A program made the position numbers and the translations under genes. Of a stretch of DNA of 64,000 bases, positions 45,524-55,841 are shown piece after piece; position 1 is the stretch's first letter; every line of letters starts with the position of its first letter. The stretch comes from Devosia ginsengisoli. Lineage in GTDB: Bacteria > Pseudomonadota > Alphaproteobacteria > Rhizobiales > Devosiaceae. Location of the stretch: positions 693,488-757,487 of the forward strand of contig NZ_JANQAJ010000011.1 of assembly GCF_024707105.1 (NCBI RefSeq), written 5' to 3'. The notes beneath the pieces were generated by a model. That model was not told the origin of the DNA and ran no database searches. It saw nothing but the letters and a program-made list of their open reading frames with translations.

Positions 45524-46816
45524 ATGCGCCTGCCCGGTCGCCTTTCCGCCGCCATCGCCGTGCTTGCCGACGTAGAGACGCGCAAGCGCCCCGTTTCGGA
45601 GGCGCTGAAGGCCTGGGGACTCAATAACCGCTTTGCCGGCGCAGGTGATCGCGCGGCCATCGGGAACCTCGTCTATGACGCGCTGCGGCGGCGGGCCTCG
45701 CATGCCGCGCTGATGGGCAGCGACAACCCGAGGGCGCTGGTGCTGGCGGTGGCGGTGCGCGACTGGGGCGAGGACCCGGCGGCGCTGAGCGAGAGTTTTG
45801 CCGGGGACAATCATGCGCCCGAGACGCTGAGCGCCGAGGAGATGGCGCGGGCGGTGGGGCAATTGGCGGACGATGTGCCGGGCTGGGTGCTGGCGGATGT
45901 GCCGGAATGGCTGGCGCCTTCGCTGGAGCGCAGCTTCGGCGACAACTGGATTGCCGAGGGGCAGGACATGGCCGGTCGGCCATCGCTGGACCTGCGGGTC
46001 AACAGCCTCAAATCCAGCCGCGAGCGGGTGATGAAGTCGCTGGCGCGGTTCACGCCCGAGGAAACGGCGATTGCCCCGCTCGGCGTGACCATGAAGGCTG
46101 GGCCGCGCGACGCGCGGACGCCCAATGTCACGACGGACGAAGGGTATCTCAAGGGCTGGTTCGAGGTGCAGGACCAGGGCAGCCAGATCGTGGCGGCATT
46201 GGCCGGGGCGCAGCCGGGCGAACAGGTGCTGGACCTGTGCGCGGGGGCCGGCGGCAAGACGCTGGCGCTGGCTGCGGCCATGATGAACAAGGGGCAAATC
46301 TTTGCCTATGACAGCGACCGCAACCGGCTGGCGCCGATCTATGACCGGCTGAAGCGGAACGGCGCGCGCAATGTGCAGGTGCGGGCGCCGCAGCCCGGCG
46401 CGCTGGATGATCTCGTGGGGAGGATGGATCGCGTGGTGATCGACGCGCCCTGCACCGGCACGGGCACCTGGCGGCGGCGGCCGGACACCAAGTGGAAGCT
46501 GACGCCGGAATTGCTGAGCCAGCGCATGGGCGAGCAGGCGGCGATCCTGAGCGAGGGGCAGCGCTACCTCAAGCCGGGCGGGGTGCTGGTCTATATCACC
46601 TGCTCGATCCTGCCCGAGGAGAATGACGACCAAGTGGCAGCGTTCATCGCGGCCCATCCCGGCTTTGCGTCGGTGGCGCCGGAGGATCTATGGGCGGCCG
46701 CTTTCGGCACCGCCCTGCCCCCGGGGCTGGCGACGGGCCGCGGCGGCATTGCGCTGACGCCGCGGCTGACCGGCACGGACGGGTTTTATTTCAACGCGTT
46801 GCGGCTGGTGGAGTGA
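45524..46816 (+). CDS. RsmB/NOP family rRNA m5C methyltransferase
   Basis: 430 residues. SAM motif I VLDLCAGAGGKTLALA; motif IV DAPCTGTGTWRRRPDTKW and motif VI ITCSILPEEN carry the two Cys used for catalysis and release. The N-terminal NusB-like domain is shorter than in E. coli RsmB. Probably makes m5C in 16S rRNA; the exact base is not certain. Confidence 0.9.
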   Translation: MRLPGRLSAAIAVLADVETRKRPVSEALKAWGLNNRFAGAGDRAAIGNLVYDALRRRASHAALMGSDNPRALVLAVAVRDWGEDPAALSESFAGDNHAPETLSAEEMARAVGQLADDVPGWVLADVPEWLAPSLERSFGDNWIAEGQDMAGRPSLDLRVNSLKSSRERVMKSLARFTPEETAIAPLGVTMKAGPRDARTPNVTTDEGYLKGWFEVQDQGSQIVAALAGAQPGEQVLDLCAGAGGKTLALAAAMMNKGQIFAYDSDRNRLAPIYDRLKRNGARNVQVRAPQPGALDDLVGRMDRVVIDAPCTGTGTWRRRPDTKWKLTPELLSQRMGEQAAILSEGQRYLKPGGVLVYITCSILPEENDDQVAAFIAAHPGFASVAPEDLWAAAFGTALPPGLATGRGGIALTPRLTGTDGFYFNALRLVE

Positions 46817-46870
46817 ACCGCAGGCGGGTTCGTGCGTTGGGGTGAAGAATAGCCCCGTTGAGCCTGATCC

Positions 46871-47356
46871 ATGACCGTTCCCTCCCTTGCCGACTACAAG
46901 ACTCCCCGCCCCTGGCTGACGCTGGGCATTTTCCTCGTCGTGGTTGTTGGCGTGGGGGCGCTGATCGGTACGCAATCGGTGCCCGGCACGTGGTATGAAG
47001 GGCTGGCCAAGCCGCCATTCAACCCGCCCAACTGGATTTTCGGGCCGGTGTGGTTTGCGCTTTATGTGATGATCGCGGTAGCCGGCTGGCGCATCTGGAT
47101 GATCGATCCGCATAGCGGAGCGATGAAGGTCTGGTTCGCACAGATGGCGCTCAACTGGGCGTGGTCGCCGATCTGGTTCATCGGGCAGATGCTGTGGCCG
47201 GCCTTTGCTGTCATCGTGGCCATACTGGCGCTGATCGTGGCATTCATCGTTTCGGCGCGCCGGCTGGATACTGCGGCGGCGTGGCTGTTCGTGCCCTATC
47301 TCGGCTGGGTGGGCTTTGCGAGCCTGCTCAATTTCTCCATCGCGGTGCTGAACTGA
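46871..47356 (+). CDS. tspO: TspO/MBR family protein
   Basis: 161 residues, five TM helices. Signature KPPFNPPNWIFGPVWFALYVMIAVAGWRIW, then ALNWAWSPIWF. Binds tetrapyrroles and cholesterol-like ligands; in alphaproteobacteria it modulates pigment and stress genes. No pigment genes are close. Confidence 0.92.
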   Translation: MTVPSLADYKTPRPWLTLGIFLVVVVGVGALIGTQSVPGTWYEGLAKPPFNPPNWIFGPVWFALYVMIAVAGWRIWMIDPHSGAMKVWFAQMALNWAWSPIWFIGQMLWPAFAVIVAILALIVAFIVSARRLDTAAAWLFVPYLGWVGFASLLNFSIAVLN

Positions 47357-47387
47357 GGCGCGCAAGCCTCGTTTGCGTGTGAGATGC

Positions 47388-47416
47388 TTGCGGAATCTGC
47401 GGCGTGGCGATAATGG
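47388..47416 (+). promoter_or_regulatory. Putative promoter of guaA (leaderless arrangement)
   Basis: TTGCGG (47388-47393), 17 bp, TAATGG (47411-47416). The ATG of guaA is 7 bp after the -10, which would put transcription start on or next to the start codon. No Shine-Dalgarno is visible. Confidence 0.4.
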
Positions 47417-47422
47417 CTCGCC

Positions 47423-48994
47423 ATGCACAGCACAGATACGCAAGACCGCCCGCAATCGATCCTCATCGTCGACTTCGGTTCGCAAGTCACCCAGCTGATT
47501 GCGCGCCGCATTCGAGAGACCGGCGTCTATTGCGAAATCCACCCCTTCCAGAGCGCCGGCGCCGCCATGTTGGCGATGCAGCCGGCCGGCGTGGTGCTGT
47601 CAGGCGGCCCGGCTTCGACGCTGGACGAGAATGCGCCCACCATCGACCCGGCAATCCTAACTGCGGGCGTGCCGATCCTGGGTATCTGCTATGGGCAGCA
47701 GGCTTTGTGCATGGCCTTGGGCGGCAAGGTGGAGGCGGGGCACCACCGCGAATTCGGCCGGGCGGAAGTCAAGGTCGAGAAGGCTGCTTCGCTCTATGAC
47801 GGCGTGTGGGCGCTGGGCAGCGAGCATCAGGTGTGGATGAGCCATGGCGACCGCGTCGTGGCCCTGCCCGAGGGGTTCGAGGTGGTCGGCACCTCGGCCA
47901 ATGCGCCCTTTGCCATGATCGCCAACGAGGCACGGCGCATCTGGGCGGTGCAGTTCCACCCCGAAGTGGTGCATACGCCCGATGGCGCCAAGCTCTATGC
48001 CAATTTCGTGCACAAGATCTGCGGCGTGGACGCCAACTGGACAATGGCGGCCTACCGCCAGAAGATGATCGAGAAAATCCGTGCCCAGGTGGGCAGCGGC
48101 AAGGTGATCTGCGGGCTTTCGGGCGGGGTCGATTCCTCGGTCGCGGCCGTGCTGATCCACGAGGCGATCGGCGACCAGCTCACCTGCATCTATGTCGATC
48201 ATGGGCTGATGCGGCTCAACGAGAGCGAGCAGGTCGTGACGATGTTCCGCGACCAGTACAATATTCCGCTGGTGCATGTGGATGCGTCCAAGGTGTTTTT
48301 GCGGGAACTCGAGGGGCAATCGGACCCCGAGACCAAGCGCAAGATCATCGGGCGGCTGTTCATCGAGACATTCGAGGAAGAAGCCAGAAAGCTGGGCGGG
48401 GCGCAGTTCCTGGCGCAGGGCACGCTGTATCCGGACGTGATCGAATCCGTGTCGTTTACTGGCGGGCCGTCGGTGACGATCAAGAGCCATCACAATGTGG
48501 GCGGGCTGCCCGAGCGCATGAACATGCAGCTCGTCGAGCCGCTGCGCGAGCTGTTCAAGGACGAAGTGCGCGTGCTGGGGCGCGAATTGGGCCTGCCCGA
48601 GAGCTTTATCGGCCGGCACCCCTTCCCCGGCCCGGGCCTTGCCATCCGCTGCCCGGGCGGCATCACGCCGGAGAAGCTGGACATATTGCGGCAGGCGGAC
48701 GCCATCTATCTCGATGAAATCCGCAAGTCGGGCCAATATGACAAGATCTGGCAGGCTTTTGCCGTGCTGCTGCCGGTGCAGACGGTGGGCGTGATGGGCG
48801 ACGGGCGGACCTATGAATTCGTCTGCGCGTTGCGCGCCGTGACCTCGGTCGACGGCATGACGGCCGATTTCTACCAGTTCGACATGAACTTCCTCGGCAA
48901 GACCGCCACGCGCATCATCAACGAAGTGCGCGGCATCAACCGGGTGGTCTATGACGTCACCAGCAAGCCGCCCGGCACCATCGAGTGGGAATAG
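47423..48994 (+). CDS. guaA: GMP synthase (glutamine-hydrolysing)
   Basis: 523 residues. Class I glutaminase: Cys89 in GICYGQQAL, His and Glu in [13 protein letters not shown] pyrophosphatase: [13 protein letters not shown]-terminal dimerisation domain ending [10 protein letters not shown]. Turns XMP into GMP. With purF and guaB the window holds three purine genes, though in separate transcripts. Confidence 0.97.
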   Translation: MHSTDTQDRPQSILIVDFGSQVTQLIARRIRETGVYCEIHPFQSAGAAMLAMQPAGVVLSGGPASTLDENAPTIDPAILTAGVPILGICYGQQALCMALGGKVEAGHHREFGRAEVKVEKAASLYDGVWALGSEHQVWMSHGDRVVALPEGFEVVGTSANAPFAMIANEARRIWAVQFHPEVVHTPDGAKLYANFVHKICGVDANWTMAAYRQKMIEKIRAQVGSGKVICGLSGGVDSSVAAVLIHEAIGDQLTCIYVDHGLMRLNESEQVVTMFRDQYNIPLVHVDASKVFLRELEGQSDPETKRKIIGRLFIETFEEEARKLGGAQFLAQGTLYPDVIESVSFTGGPSVTIKSHHNVGGLPERMNMQLVEPLRELFKDEVRVLGRELGLPESFIGRHPFPGPGLAIRCPGGITPEKLDILRQADAIYLDEIRKSGQYDKIWQAFAVLLPVQTVGVMGDGRTYEFVCALRAVTSVDGMTADFYQFDMNFLGKTATRIINEVRGINRVVYDVTSKPPGTIEWE

Positions 48995-49012
48995 TGCCAG
49001 GCGGCGCGATAG

Positions 49013-49705
49013 CTACTTGTAGCGGTCGTGCCGGCGTACCCAGTCCATGCCTTCTTCCTCGTTGCGGCCCTTGGGCATGAGGTCGAGCATGGCGTAGGTG
49101 CCCATCATCACCTCCACGCCTCGGCCGAAGGTGGAGTAGGTGTGAAAGATATTGCCCGCCTCGTCCTTGAAGAAGGCGCTCACACCGGGCCATTCCTCGC
49201 CGGTCTCGTCCCACTCGCCGAAATTGTAGTCGATATGGCCGCTGGTCACCTCTTCGGGCGTGAAGCTGACCCGGAAATCGTAGTTGAACGGGCTGCCATT
49301 CGATGAGACCCAGCGGAATTGCCAGCCCATGCGACGGCGGTAGCGCTCGAGATCGGCCAGCGGGGCGCGCGACACCGCGACCATGGTGACGTCGTGATGG
49401 GCCAGATGCAGATTCATGCCGTCGGTGTGATCGGCCATATAGGAACAGCTCGGGCAGCCTTCCTTCCATCCCGGCGCGAACATGAAATGCTGCACCAGAA
49501 GCTGCGACCGGCCGTCGAACAGCTCGGCAAGCGTGCGCGGCCCCTCCGGCGTGTCGAACACGTATTCCTTCTCGATACGGACCCATGGCAAGGCAAGGCG
49601 CTCCTGCGCGACCTTGTCGCGAAGATGGGTGACCTCTTTCTCCGCTTTCAGGAGGTCCCGGCGGGCAGCCAGCCACTCATCGCGTGAAACTACAGCATGT
49701 TGCAT
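49013..49705 (-). CDS. DUF899 (thioredoxin-like) family protein
   Basis: 230 residues. VVSRDEWLAARRDLLKAEKEVTHLRDKVAQERLALPWV, then APGWKEGCPSCSYMADHTDG with a CPSC motif at the place of the thioredoxin CXXC, and SSFGRGVEVMMGTYAMLDL-like end. The family is predicted to be a thioredoxin-like oxidoreductase; activity unproven. A small membrane-protein gene lies 18 bp upstream on the same strand. Confidence 0.88.
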   Translation of the reverse strand: MQHAVVSRDEWLAARRDLLKAEKEVTHLRDKVAQERLALPWVRIEKEYVFDTPEGPRTLAELFDGRSQLLVQHFMFAPGWKEGCPSCSYMADHTDGMNLHLAHHDVTMVAVSRAPLADLERYRRRMGWQFRWVSSNGSPFNYDFRVSFTPEEVTSGHIDYNFGEWDETGEEWPGVSAFFKDEAGNIFHTYSTFGRGVEVMMGTYAMLDLMPKGRNEEEGMDWVRRHDRYK

Positions 49706-49723
49706 TGTCGGTATCCTTGGGGT

Positions 49724-49984
49724 TTAGCGCGGGAAACGGGCCGATACGAGGGTCAGCCACGGTGACAGATGAAAGATGGCCATCAGGAGATACATCAGGG
49801 CCATATCGTTGATCGGCGACCAGGGCATGGCGGAAGTGCAGATGATCATGCCGGGCGAGCTGACGGCGGAGATGCCGCCCATCAGCGCGAAGGTAGGGGC
49901 AGCGGCGAATCTGAGCCAACCGGGCACATCGACCTTCCATGCGCGTAACGAAACGCCCGTCCTCTTTGTTGCCAATACCGCCAC
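49724..49984 (-). CDS. Small membrane protein, hypothetical
   Basis: 86 residues. GTG start with GGAGGA at good spacing. Two hydrophobic helices (FAAAPTFALMGGISAV and MALMYLLMAIFHLSPWLTLVSA) with a MIICTSAMPWSPIND loop. No named domain, but the SMPxSPxxxMxxMYLLM pattern recurs in small proteins of this order. Likely one transcript with the DUF899 gene. Function unknown. Confidence 0.65.
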   Translation of the reverse strand: MAVLATKRTGVSLRAWKVDVPGWLRFAAAPTFALMGGISAVSSPGMIICTSAMPWSPINDMALMYLLMAIFHLSPWLTLVSARFPR

Positions 49985-50075
49985 GTCCGTTCCTCCATCG
50001 TGATGCGAGAACGCTATTCCGGCGGAGAGCCAGGGCGGGAGTTACAAGTGTGACGGGATTCCGCGAGGGTTGCGG

Positions 50076-50119
50076 TTGACCGCGGTCATCGGTCGTTCTA
50101 GAAAGAACAAATAGGGAAC
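50076..50119 (+). promoter_or_regulatory. Promoter with alphaproteobacterial LexA box
   Basis: TTGACC (50076-50081), 17 bp, TAGAAA (50099-50104). GAAC-N7-GAAC lies at 50105-50119, the reverse of the known alphaproteobacterial SOS box GTTC-N7-GTTC; it covers the expected start of transcription and ends one base before the ATG. A second GTTCT/AGAAC dyad (50095-50108) overlaps it. Confidence 0.6.
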
Positions 50120-50120
50120 A

Positions 50121-50786
50121 ATGAGCCATGTCATGGAGATGCAATTCGAGCTTTTCGGTGGGGCGTCTGCTGTAGCGGAAGCGAAGGCGCTGGAGCATCG
50201 GTATTATTTCACACTGCTGCCGCCCCCGGCTCTGGCGCAGGAAATCGAGCGCGGGGCGGAGCGGCTGGGGCGGCGGTTCGGCGTGCGCAATGTGGTGCGG
50301 GCCGAGCGGCAGCATGTGTCGCTGCATATGGTGCAGCGCGGGCGGGAAATCGCCGGCGATCTGCTGCATGAGGCGCTGGAGGTGGGCGAAGCGGTACGGC
50401 GGCCGGGCTTCGATATCGTGTTCGACACGGTGCAGACCTTTGCCGGCAAACGACCGAAGACAGGCGGACGGGCGCAATATCCGACCGTGCTGAGCTGTTC
50501 GAACGGGGCGCGGGACCTGCTGGGACTCTACGGCGATATCGGGCGGGAGATGCAGCGACGCGGCTTGCGGGCCGGACGCCCTTCGATCGCGCCGCATCTG
50601 ACGATCTGGTATGGGCCCGAACGCGTGCCGGAGCGGCAATTGCGGCGGCCCTATCGCTGGGCGGTGCGATCGTTCTGGCTGGTGCATACGGTGCCGGGCA
50701 TAAGACGGCCCGATTATCTGGCCGAATGGCCGCTGGGGCGCATGGGCGGAGGGCAGCACCCTCCCGACCTGGCGGGCATACGATGA
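50121..50786 (+). CDS. 2'-5' RNA ligase / 2H phosphoesterase family protein, probably SOS-controlled
   Basis: 221 residues. Two catalytic motifs at the expected distance: HVSLH at 65-69 and HLTIW at 159-163. Members (ThpR/LigT) cut or join 2'-5' linked or cyclic phosphodiesters in RNA. The N-terminal MEMQFELFGG is hydrophobic but not a signal. The LexA-type box directly upstream suggests induction by DNA damage; I know of no established SOS role for this family, so that is inference from one site. Confidence 0.85.
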   Translation: MSHVMEMQFELFGGASAVAEAKALEHRYYFTLLPPPALAQEIERGAERLGRRFGVRNVVRAERQHVSLHMVQRGREIAGDLLHEALEVGEAVRRPGFDIVFDTVQTFAGKRPKTGGRAQYPTVLSCSNGARDLLGLYGDIGREMQRRGLRAGRPSIAPHLTIWYGPERVPERQLRRPYRWAVRSFWLVHTVPGIRRPDYLAEWPLGRMGGGQHPPDLAGIR

Positions 50787-50867
50787 GGCGATTCCGGGGG
50801 CGCATTTGCTTTCCATGGGAGCCATGCTAAACGTGCGCGCAATTCGAGTGACGACCTTAGGCAGGCC

Positions 50868-51662
50868 ATGTCCCAGGACAATATCTTCCAGGAAATCGAT
50901 GAGGAGCTGCGCAGCGATCGCATGCGCGCCCTGTGGCGGCGTTTCGGGCCCTATGTGATCGGCGCAGCCGTGGCCGTAGTGGCGCTGGTGGCTGTCAATG
51001 AAGGCTGGTCCTGGTATCACGCCAACAATGCGGCCCAGTCGTCCGACGAGCTTTATGCCGCGTTCGACCTGATCGATGGCGGCGACCTGCCGGCAGCGCA
51101 GAGCCAGCTCGATACGCTGATTGCCGACGGTTCGGGTAGCTATCCGGTGCTGGCGCAGTTCCGCAAGGCGGGCGTGATGGCCCGTGAAGGCGCCATTGCC
51201 GACGCCGTGGCCGCCTATGACGAGCTGGCCAATAGCCAGTCCAATCCGCGCCTGCGCGAGCTGGCGCTGGTGCTGGGCGCCACGCTGATGGTGGACCAGG
51301 GCACGCTGGCCGATGTCGAGTCGCGGGTGGGCAGCATTGCCGCCGAAGGCAGCCCGCTGCGCAATGCGGCGCGCGAGGCGCTGGGGCTGGCGCAGTACAA
51401 GGCTGGCGACTTCACCGCCGCGCAGGCGAGTTTCGAGGCCGTGGTGAACGACCCGATGGCCCAGAGCAATGTGCGCAACCGCATGGGCTATTATCTGGCG
51501 CAACTGCTGTCGCAGGGCGCCATTGCCGACGCGCCGGCGGCTGATGCCGAGGCCGCGGCCAGCGCCATCGACGAAATCGTCAGCGATGAAGCGCCTGTCG
51601 CCGAGACCCCGACAGCGGATGAGCCTGCTGCCACCACCGAGGCCGAACCGGTCGCTGAATAA
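50868..51662 (+). CDS. YfgM-like TPR membrane protein
   Basis: 264 residues. Cytosolic N-terminus (MSQDNIFQEIDEELRSDRMRALWRRFG), one TM (about 27-48), then periplasmic TPR-like repeats (residues 60-215) and an acidic Ala/Pro/Glu tail (from about 222). YfgM works near the Sec translocon with periplasmic chaperones. der follows 40 bp later; bamB, usual between them, is absent. Confidence 0.85.
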   Translation: MSQDNIFQEIDEELRSDRMRALWRRFGPYVIGAAVAVVALVAVNEGWSWYHANNAAQSSDELYAAFDLIDGGDLPAAQSQLDTLIADGSGSYPVLAQFRKAGVMAREGAIADAVAAYDELANSQSNPRLRELALVLGATLMVDQGTLADVESRVGSIAAEGSPLRNAAREALGLAQYKAGDFTAAQASFEAVVNDPMAQSNVRNRMGYYLAQLLSQGAIADAPAADAEAAASAIDEIVSDEAPVAETPTADEPAATTEAEPVAE

Positions 51663-51702
51663 GCGGCCGCTTTCGCCTGACGCCGGATCGGAACCCCGCC
51701 GC

Positions 51703-53154
51703 ATGACCGTCACCGTTGCCATTGTCGGTCGTCCGAATGTCGGCAAATCCACGCTGTTCAACCGCCTGGTCGGTCGCAAGATCGCGCTGGTGGACGATAC
51801 GCCGGGCGTGACCCGCGACCGACGCGAGGCCGAGGGGCGGATCGCCGACCTGACTTTCCGCATTCTCGACACGGCCGGCTATGAGGACGTGAGTGACGGG
51901 AGCCTGGAAGACCGGATGCGGCAGCAGACCGAGCTGGCGATCCGCGAAGCCGACGTCATCCTCTTCATGATCGACGCCCGTGCCGGCGTGGTGCCGCTGG
52001 ATCAGCGCTTCGCCCAGGTTTTGCGCAAGGCCGGCAAGCAGGTGCATCTGGTCGGCAACAAGGCGGAAAGCGGCGCGGCCGAAGCCGGACTGGTGGAGGC
52101 GTTCAAGCTGGGTTTCGGCGAGGCGATCCCGCTTTCGGCCGAGCACGGGCTGGGCCTGTCGGAACTCTATTCCATCGTATCGGCGGCCATCGACAAAGCC
52201 GAAGCGGAAAAGAGCACCGAGGAAATCGCCGATCTCGACGAACTGCCCGAGGTGGATGTCGACATCACCGAGGACATGCTCGAGGGTGAAGGCGACGAAG
52301 CGACGTTGCGCTGGAACCCCAAGCGCTATCTCAACGTGGCCATTGTCGGCCGGCCCAATGCCGGCAAATCCACGCTGATAAATCGCATGGTGGGCGAAGA
52401 ACGCGTGCTGGTCGGCCCCGAGGCAGGCATTACGCGCGACTCGATCCTGGTGCCATGGGAATGGGAAGGCCGGGTGATCAACCTGGTCGATACCGCCGGC
52501 ATCCGCCGCCGCGCGCGCGTCACCGAGAAGCTGGAAAAGCTGGCGGTGGGCGACAGTCTGCGGTCGATCCAATATGCCGAAGTCGTCGTGCTGATGCTCG
52601 ACGCGACCATTCCGTTCGAGAAGCAGGACCTGGCGCTGGCCGATCTGGTGGAGCGCGAGGGGCGTGCGCTGGTGATCGCGGTCAACAAATGGGACCTGAT
52701 CGAGGACAAGAATGCGGCGCTGGCCAGCCTGCGCGAGGCCTGCGAGCGCCTGCTGCCGCAGTTGCGCGGCGTGCCGCTGGTGACGCTGTCGGGCCTGACG
52801 GGCAAGAATATCGACAAGCTGATGGACGCCATTTTCGCCATCGAGCGGAACTGGAACGTGCATGTATCGACGGCGCGACTCAACCGGTGGCTGGCCGGCA
52901 TGGTCGAGGGACACCCGCCGCCGGCCGTTTCCGGACGCCGGCTCAAGCTGCGCTACATGACGCAGGCCAAGACGCGGCCGCCGAGCTTCATCCTGTTCGC
53001 ATCGCGGCCGGAGGCACTGCCGATGGCGTATCAGCGCTACCTGATCAACGGGCTGCGCGAGGCTTTCGACATCAAGGGCACGCCGATCCGGCTGTGGGTG
53101 CGCGGGGGCAGCGAGAACCCGTATAACGACAAGCACAAGCGGAAGATGGGCTAG
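51703..53154 (+). CDS. der: Ribosome biogenesis GTPase Der (EngA)
   Basis: 483 residues. Two G domains in tandem: GRPNVGKS (9-16) with DTAGYED, then GRPNAGKS with DTAGIRRR and NKWD; an acidic linker between (ITEDMLEGEGDE) and a KH-like C-terminal domain. Needed for 50S assembly. Confidence 0.97.
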   Translation: MTVTVAIVGRPNVGKSTLFNRLVGRKIALVDDTPGVTRDRREAEGRIADLTFRILDTAGYEDVSDGSLEDRMRQQTELAIREADVILFMIDARAGVVPLDQRFAQVLRKAGKQVHLVGNKAESGAAEAGLVEAFKLGFGEAIPLSAEHGLGLSELYSIVSAAIDKAEAEKSTEEIADLDELPEVDVDITEDMLEGEGDEATLRWNPKRYLNVAIVGRPNAGKSTLINRMVGEERVLVGPEAGITRDSILVPWEWEGRVINLVDTAGIRRRARVTEKLEKLAVGDSLRSIQYAEVVVLMLDATIPFEKQDLALADLVEREGRALVIAVNKWDLIEDKNAALASLREACERLLPQLRGVPLVTLSGLTGKNIDKLMDAIFAIERNWNVHVSTARLNRWLAGMVEGHPPPAVSGRRLKLRYMTQAKTRPPSFILFASRPEALPMAYQRYLINGLREAFDIKGTPIRLWVRGGSENPYNDKHKRKMG

Positions 53155-53270
53155 AAGGCTACGGCCACCCGGCCCTGCCCGGTTTCATCGCTCATCGCGC
53201 TTGCCAATCGCGCTTTGCCGGACCAATCTTCATCGGCGCGACGCTGCGCCGATGAAGGAGCTGGGACCTC

Positions 53271-53933
53271 ATGACCATGGATGATGTAGCACACGGTGAG
53301 CGCATGAGGCGCCGGTCGTTTCTGGTCGGTTCCGCCGCCCTGGCTGCGCTCGGCCTGGCGGGTTGCTCGACCGGCGGCATGAGCTTTGCCGAGGCAGAAA
53401 AGGTCTATGGGCCGCTGCCCGACGAACGCTTCCCGGTCCCGGCCGTCAATATCAACAAGGTCGATCCCAAGTATCTCCGCCGCACGGTGCGCTACGCGTC
53501 AAACGAGGCCGTGGGCACCATCATCGTCGATCCCAAGCACTATTATGTCTATCGCATCGAGGGTGATGGCATCGCCACACGCTATGGCGCCAATGTCGGC
53601 CGCGCCGGCTTCCTGTGGAGCGGGGACGCCTATATCGGGCGCAAGGCGGAATGGCCGGTCTGGACGCCACCCAAGGAAATGATCGCGCGCCAGCCGGAGG
53701 CCGCCCCCTATGCCAACGGCATGCCGCCCGGGCTGGACAATCCGCTGGGCGCACGCACGCTCTATCTCTACCAGAACGGCAAATATACGCTCTACACGAT
53801 CTACAGCACCATCATGCCCGAAACGATCGGCAAGGGCGTTTCCAGCGGCTGCGTCGGCCTGCTCACCCAGGACATGCTCGACCTCTACAACAAGACGCCT
53901 GTCGATACGAAGGTGATCGTGCTGCCGGCATAG
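53271..53933 (+). CDS. L,D-transpeptidase (YkuD), lipoprotein, His replaced by Tyr
   Basis: 220 residues. Twin-arginine stretch RMRRRSFLVG and lipobox LAGC (Cys32), so probably a Tat-exported lipoprotein. YkuD domain from about 80. The catalytic Cys194 is in SSGCVGLL, but the residue 16 before it, His in the usual IHGT motif, is Tyr178 (IYST), and the Arg that normally follows GCV/I is Gly. Similar GC(V/T)GLL forms occur in rhizobial-type bacteria, as I recall. Cross-linking activity is therefore uncertain. AAGGAG supports ATG 53271. Confidence 0.8.
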   Translation: MTMDDVAHGERMRRRSFLVGSAALAALGLAGCSTGGMSFAEAEKVYGPLPDERFPVPAVNINKVDPKYLRRTVRYASNEAVGTIIVDPKHYYVYRIEGDGIATRYGANVGRAGFLWSGDAYIGRKAEWPVWTPPKEMIARQPEAAPYANGMPPGLDNPLGARTLYLYQNGKYTLYTIYSTIMPETIGKGVSSGCVGLLTQDMLDLYNKTPVDTKVIVLPA

Positions 53934-53958
53934 GCCGCGGGCTCGTTCGCGCTATCTC

Positions 53959-53993
53959 GGGATGGATCCCGGCTCAAGGCCGGGATGACATCG
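53959..53993. repeat. REP-like hairpin, family E copy 2 (half element)
   Basis: ATCCCGGC/GCCGGGAT (53966-53973, 53979-53986) with ends GGATG and GACATC. Same sequence family as 38992-39024. Between the convergent transpeptidase and guaB genes. Confidence 0.7.
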
Positions 53994-54015
53994 GGGCTGG
54001 CGCCGCGGGGACGGC

Positions 54016-55518
<1,503 letters not shown>

Positions 55519-55841
55519 GGCCAGACCTTTCCTGCCTTCTGATGCAATCAGAAATGTTGGAGTGCGAACCGGGCAAGAGGATTCGCCGGGCTCAGGTTGG
55601 CGAGGGTCAATAGCACCGGGTTGCCGGTTTGGAAAGGGCGGGATTGGCATGCATGGCAGAGCTGCGGCCGATGCCGGGGTGGCGCGCCGCGCCAGAAAGG
55701 CGCGTTGTTGGACTAAAGGCGTGTCGATAAGGCAGAAATCTACCATACAAGCTCAGGTTTGCATCTTTTCAGCAGCGGTGGCGGCGTTCATACTACCAGC
55801 GTCGCCTGCCGCAGCCTCGATTCCTCCCCGGACCAATTCCC
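55519..55841. other. Non-coding gap between guaB and the MFS pair
   Basis: 323 bp between divergent genes. I see no ORF with coding character, no strong hairpin, and no obvious -35/-10 pair with standard spacing. GGCGCGCCGCGCC and nearby GC-rich dyads around 55680 are the only structure. Both promoters must lie here. Confidence 0.6.

Noticed and set aside
51580-53136. 518-residue open frame opposite der
   Set aside because: Antisense shadow of the two G domains.
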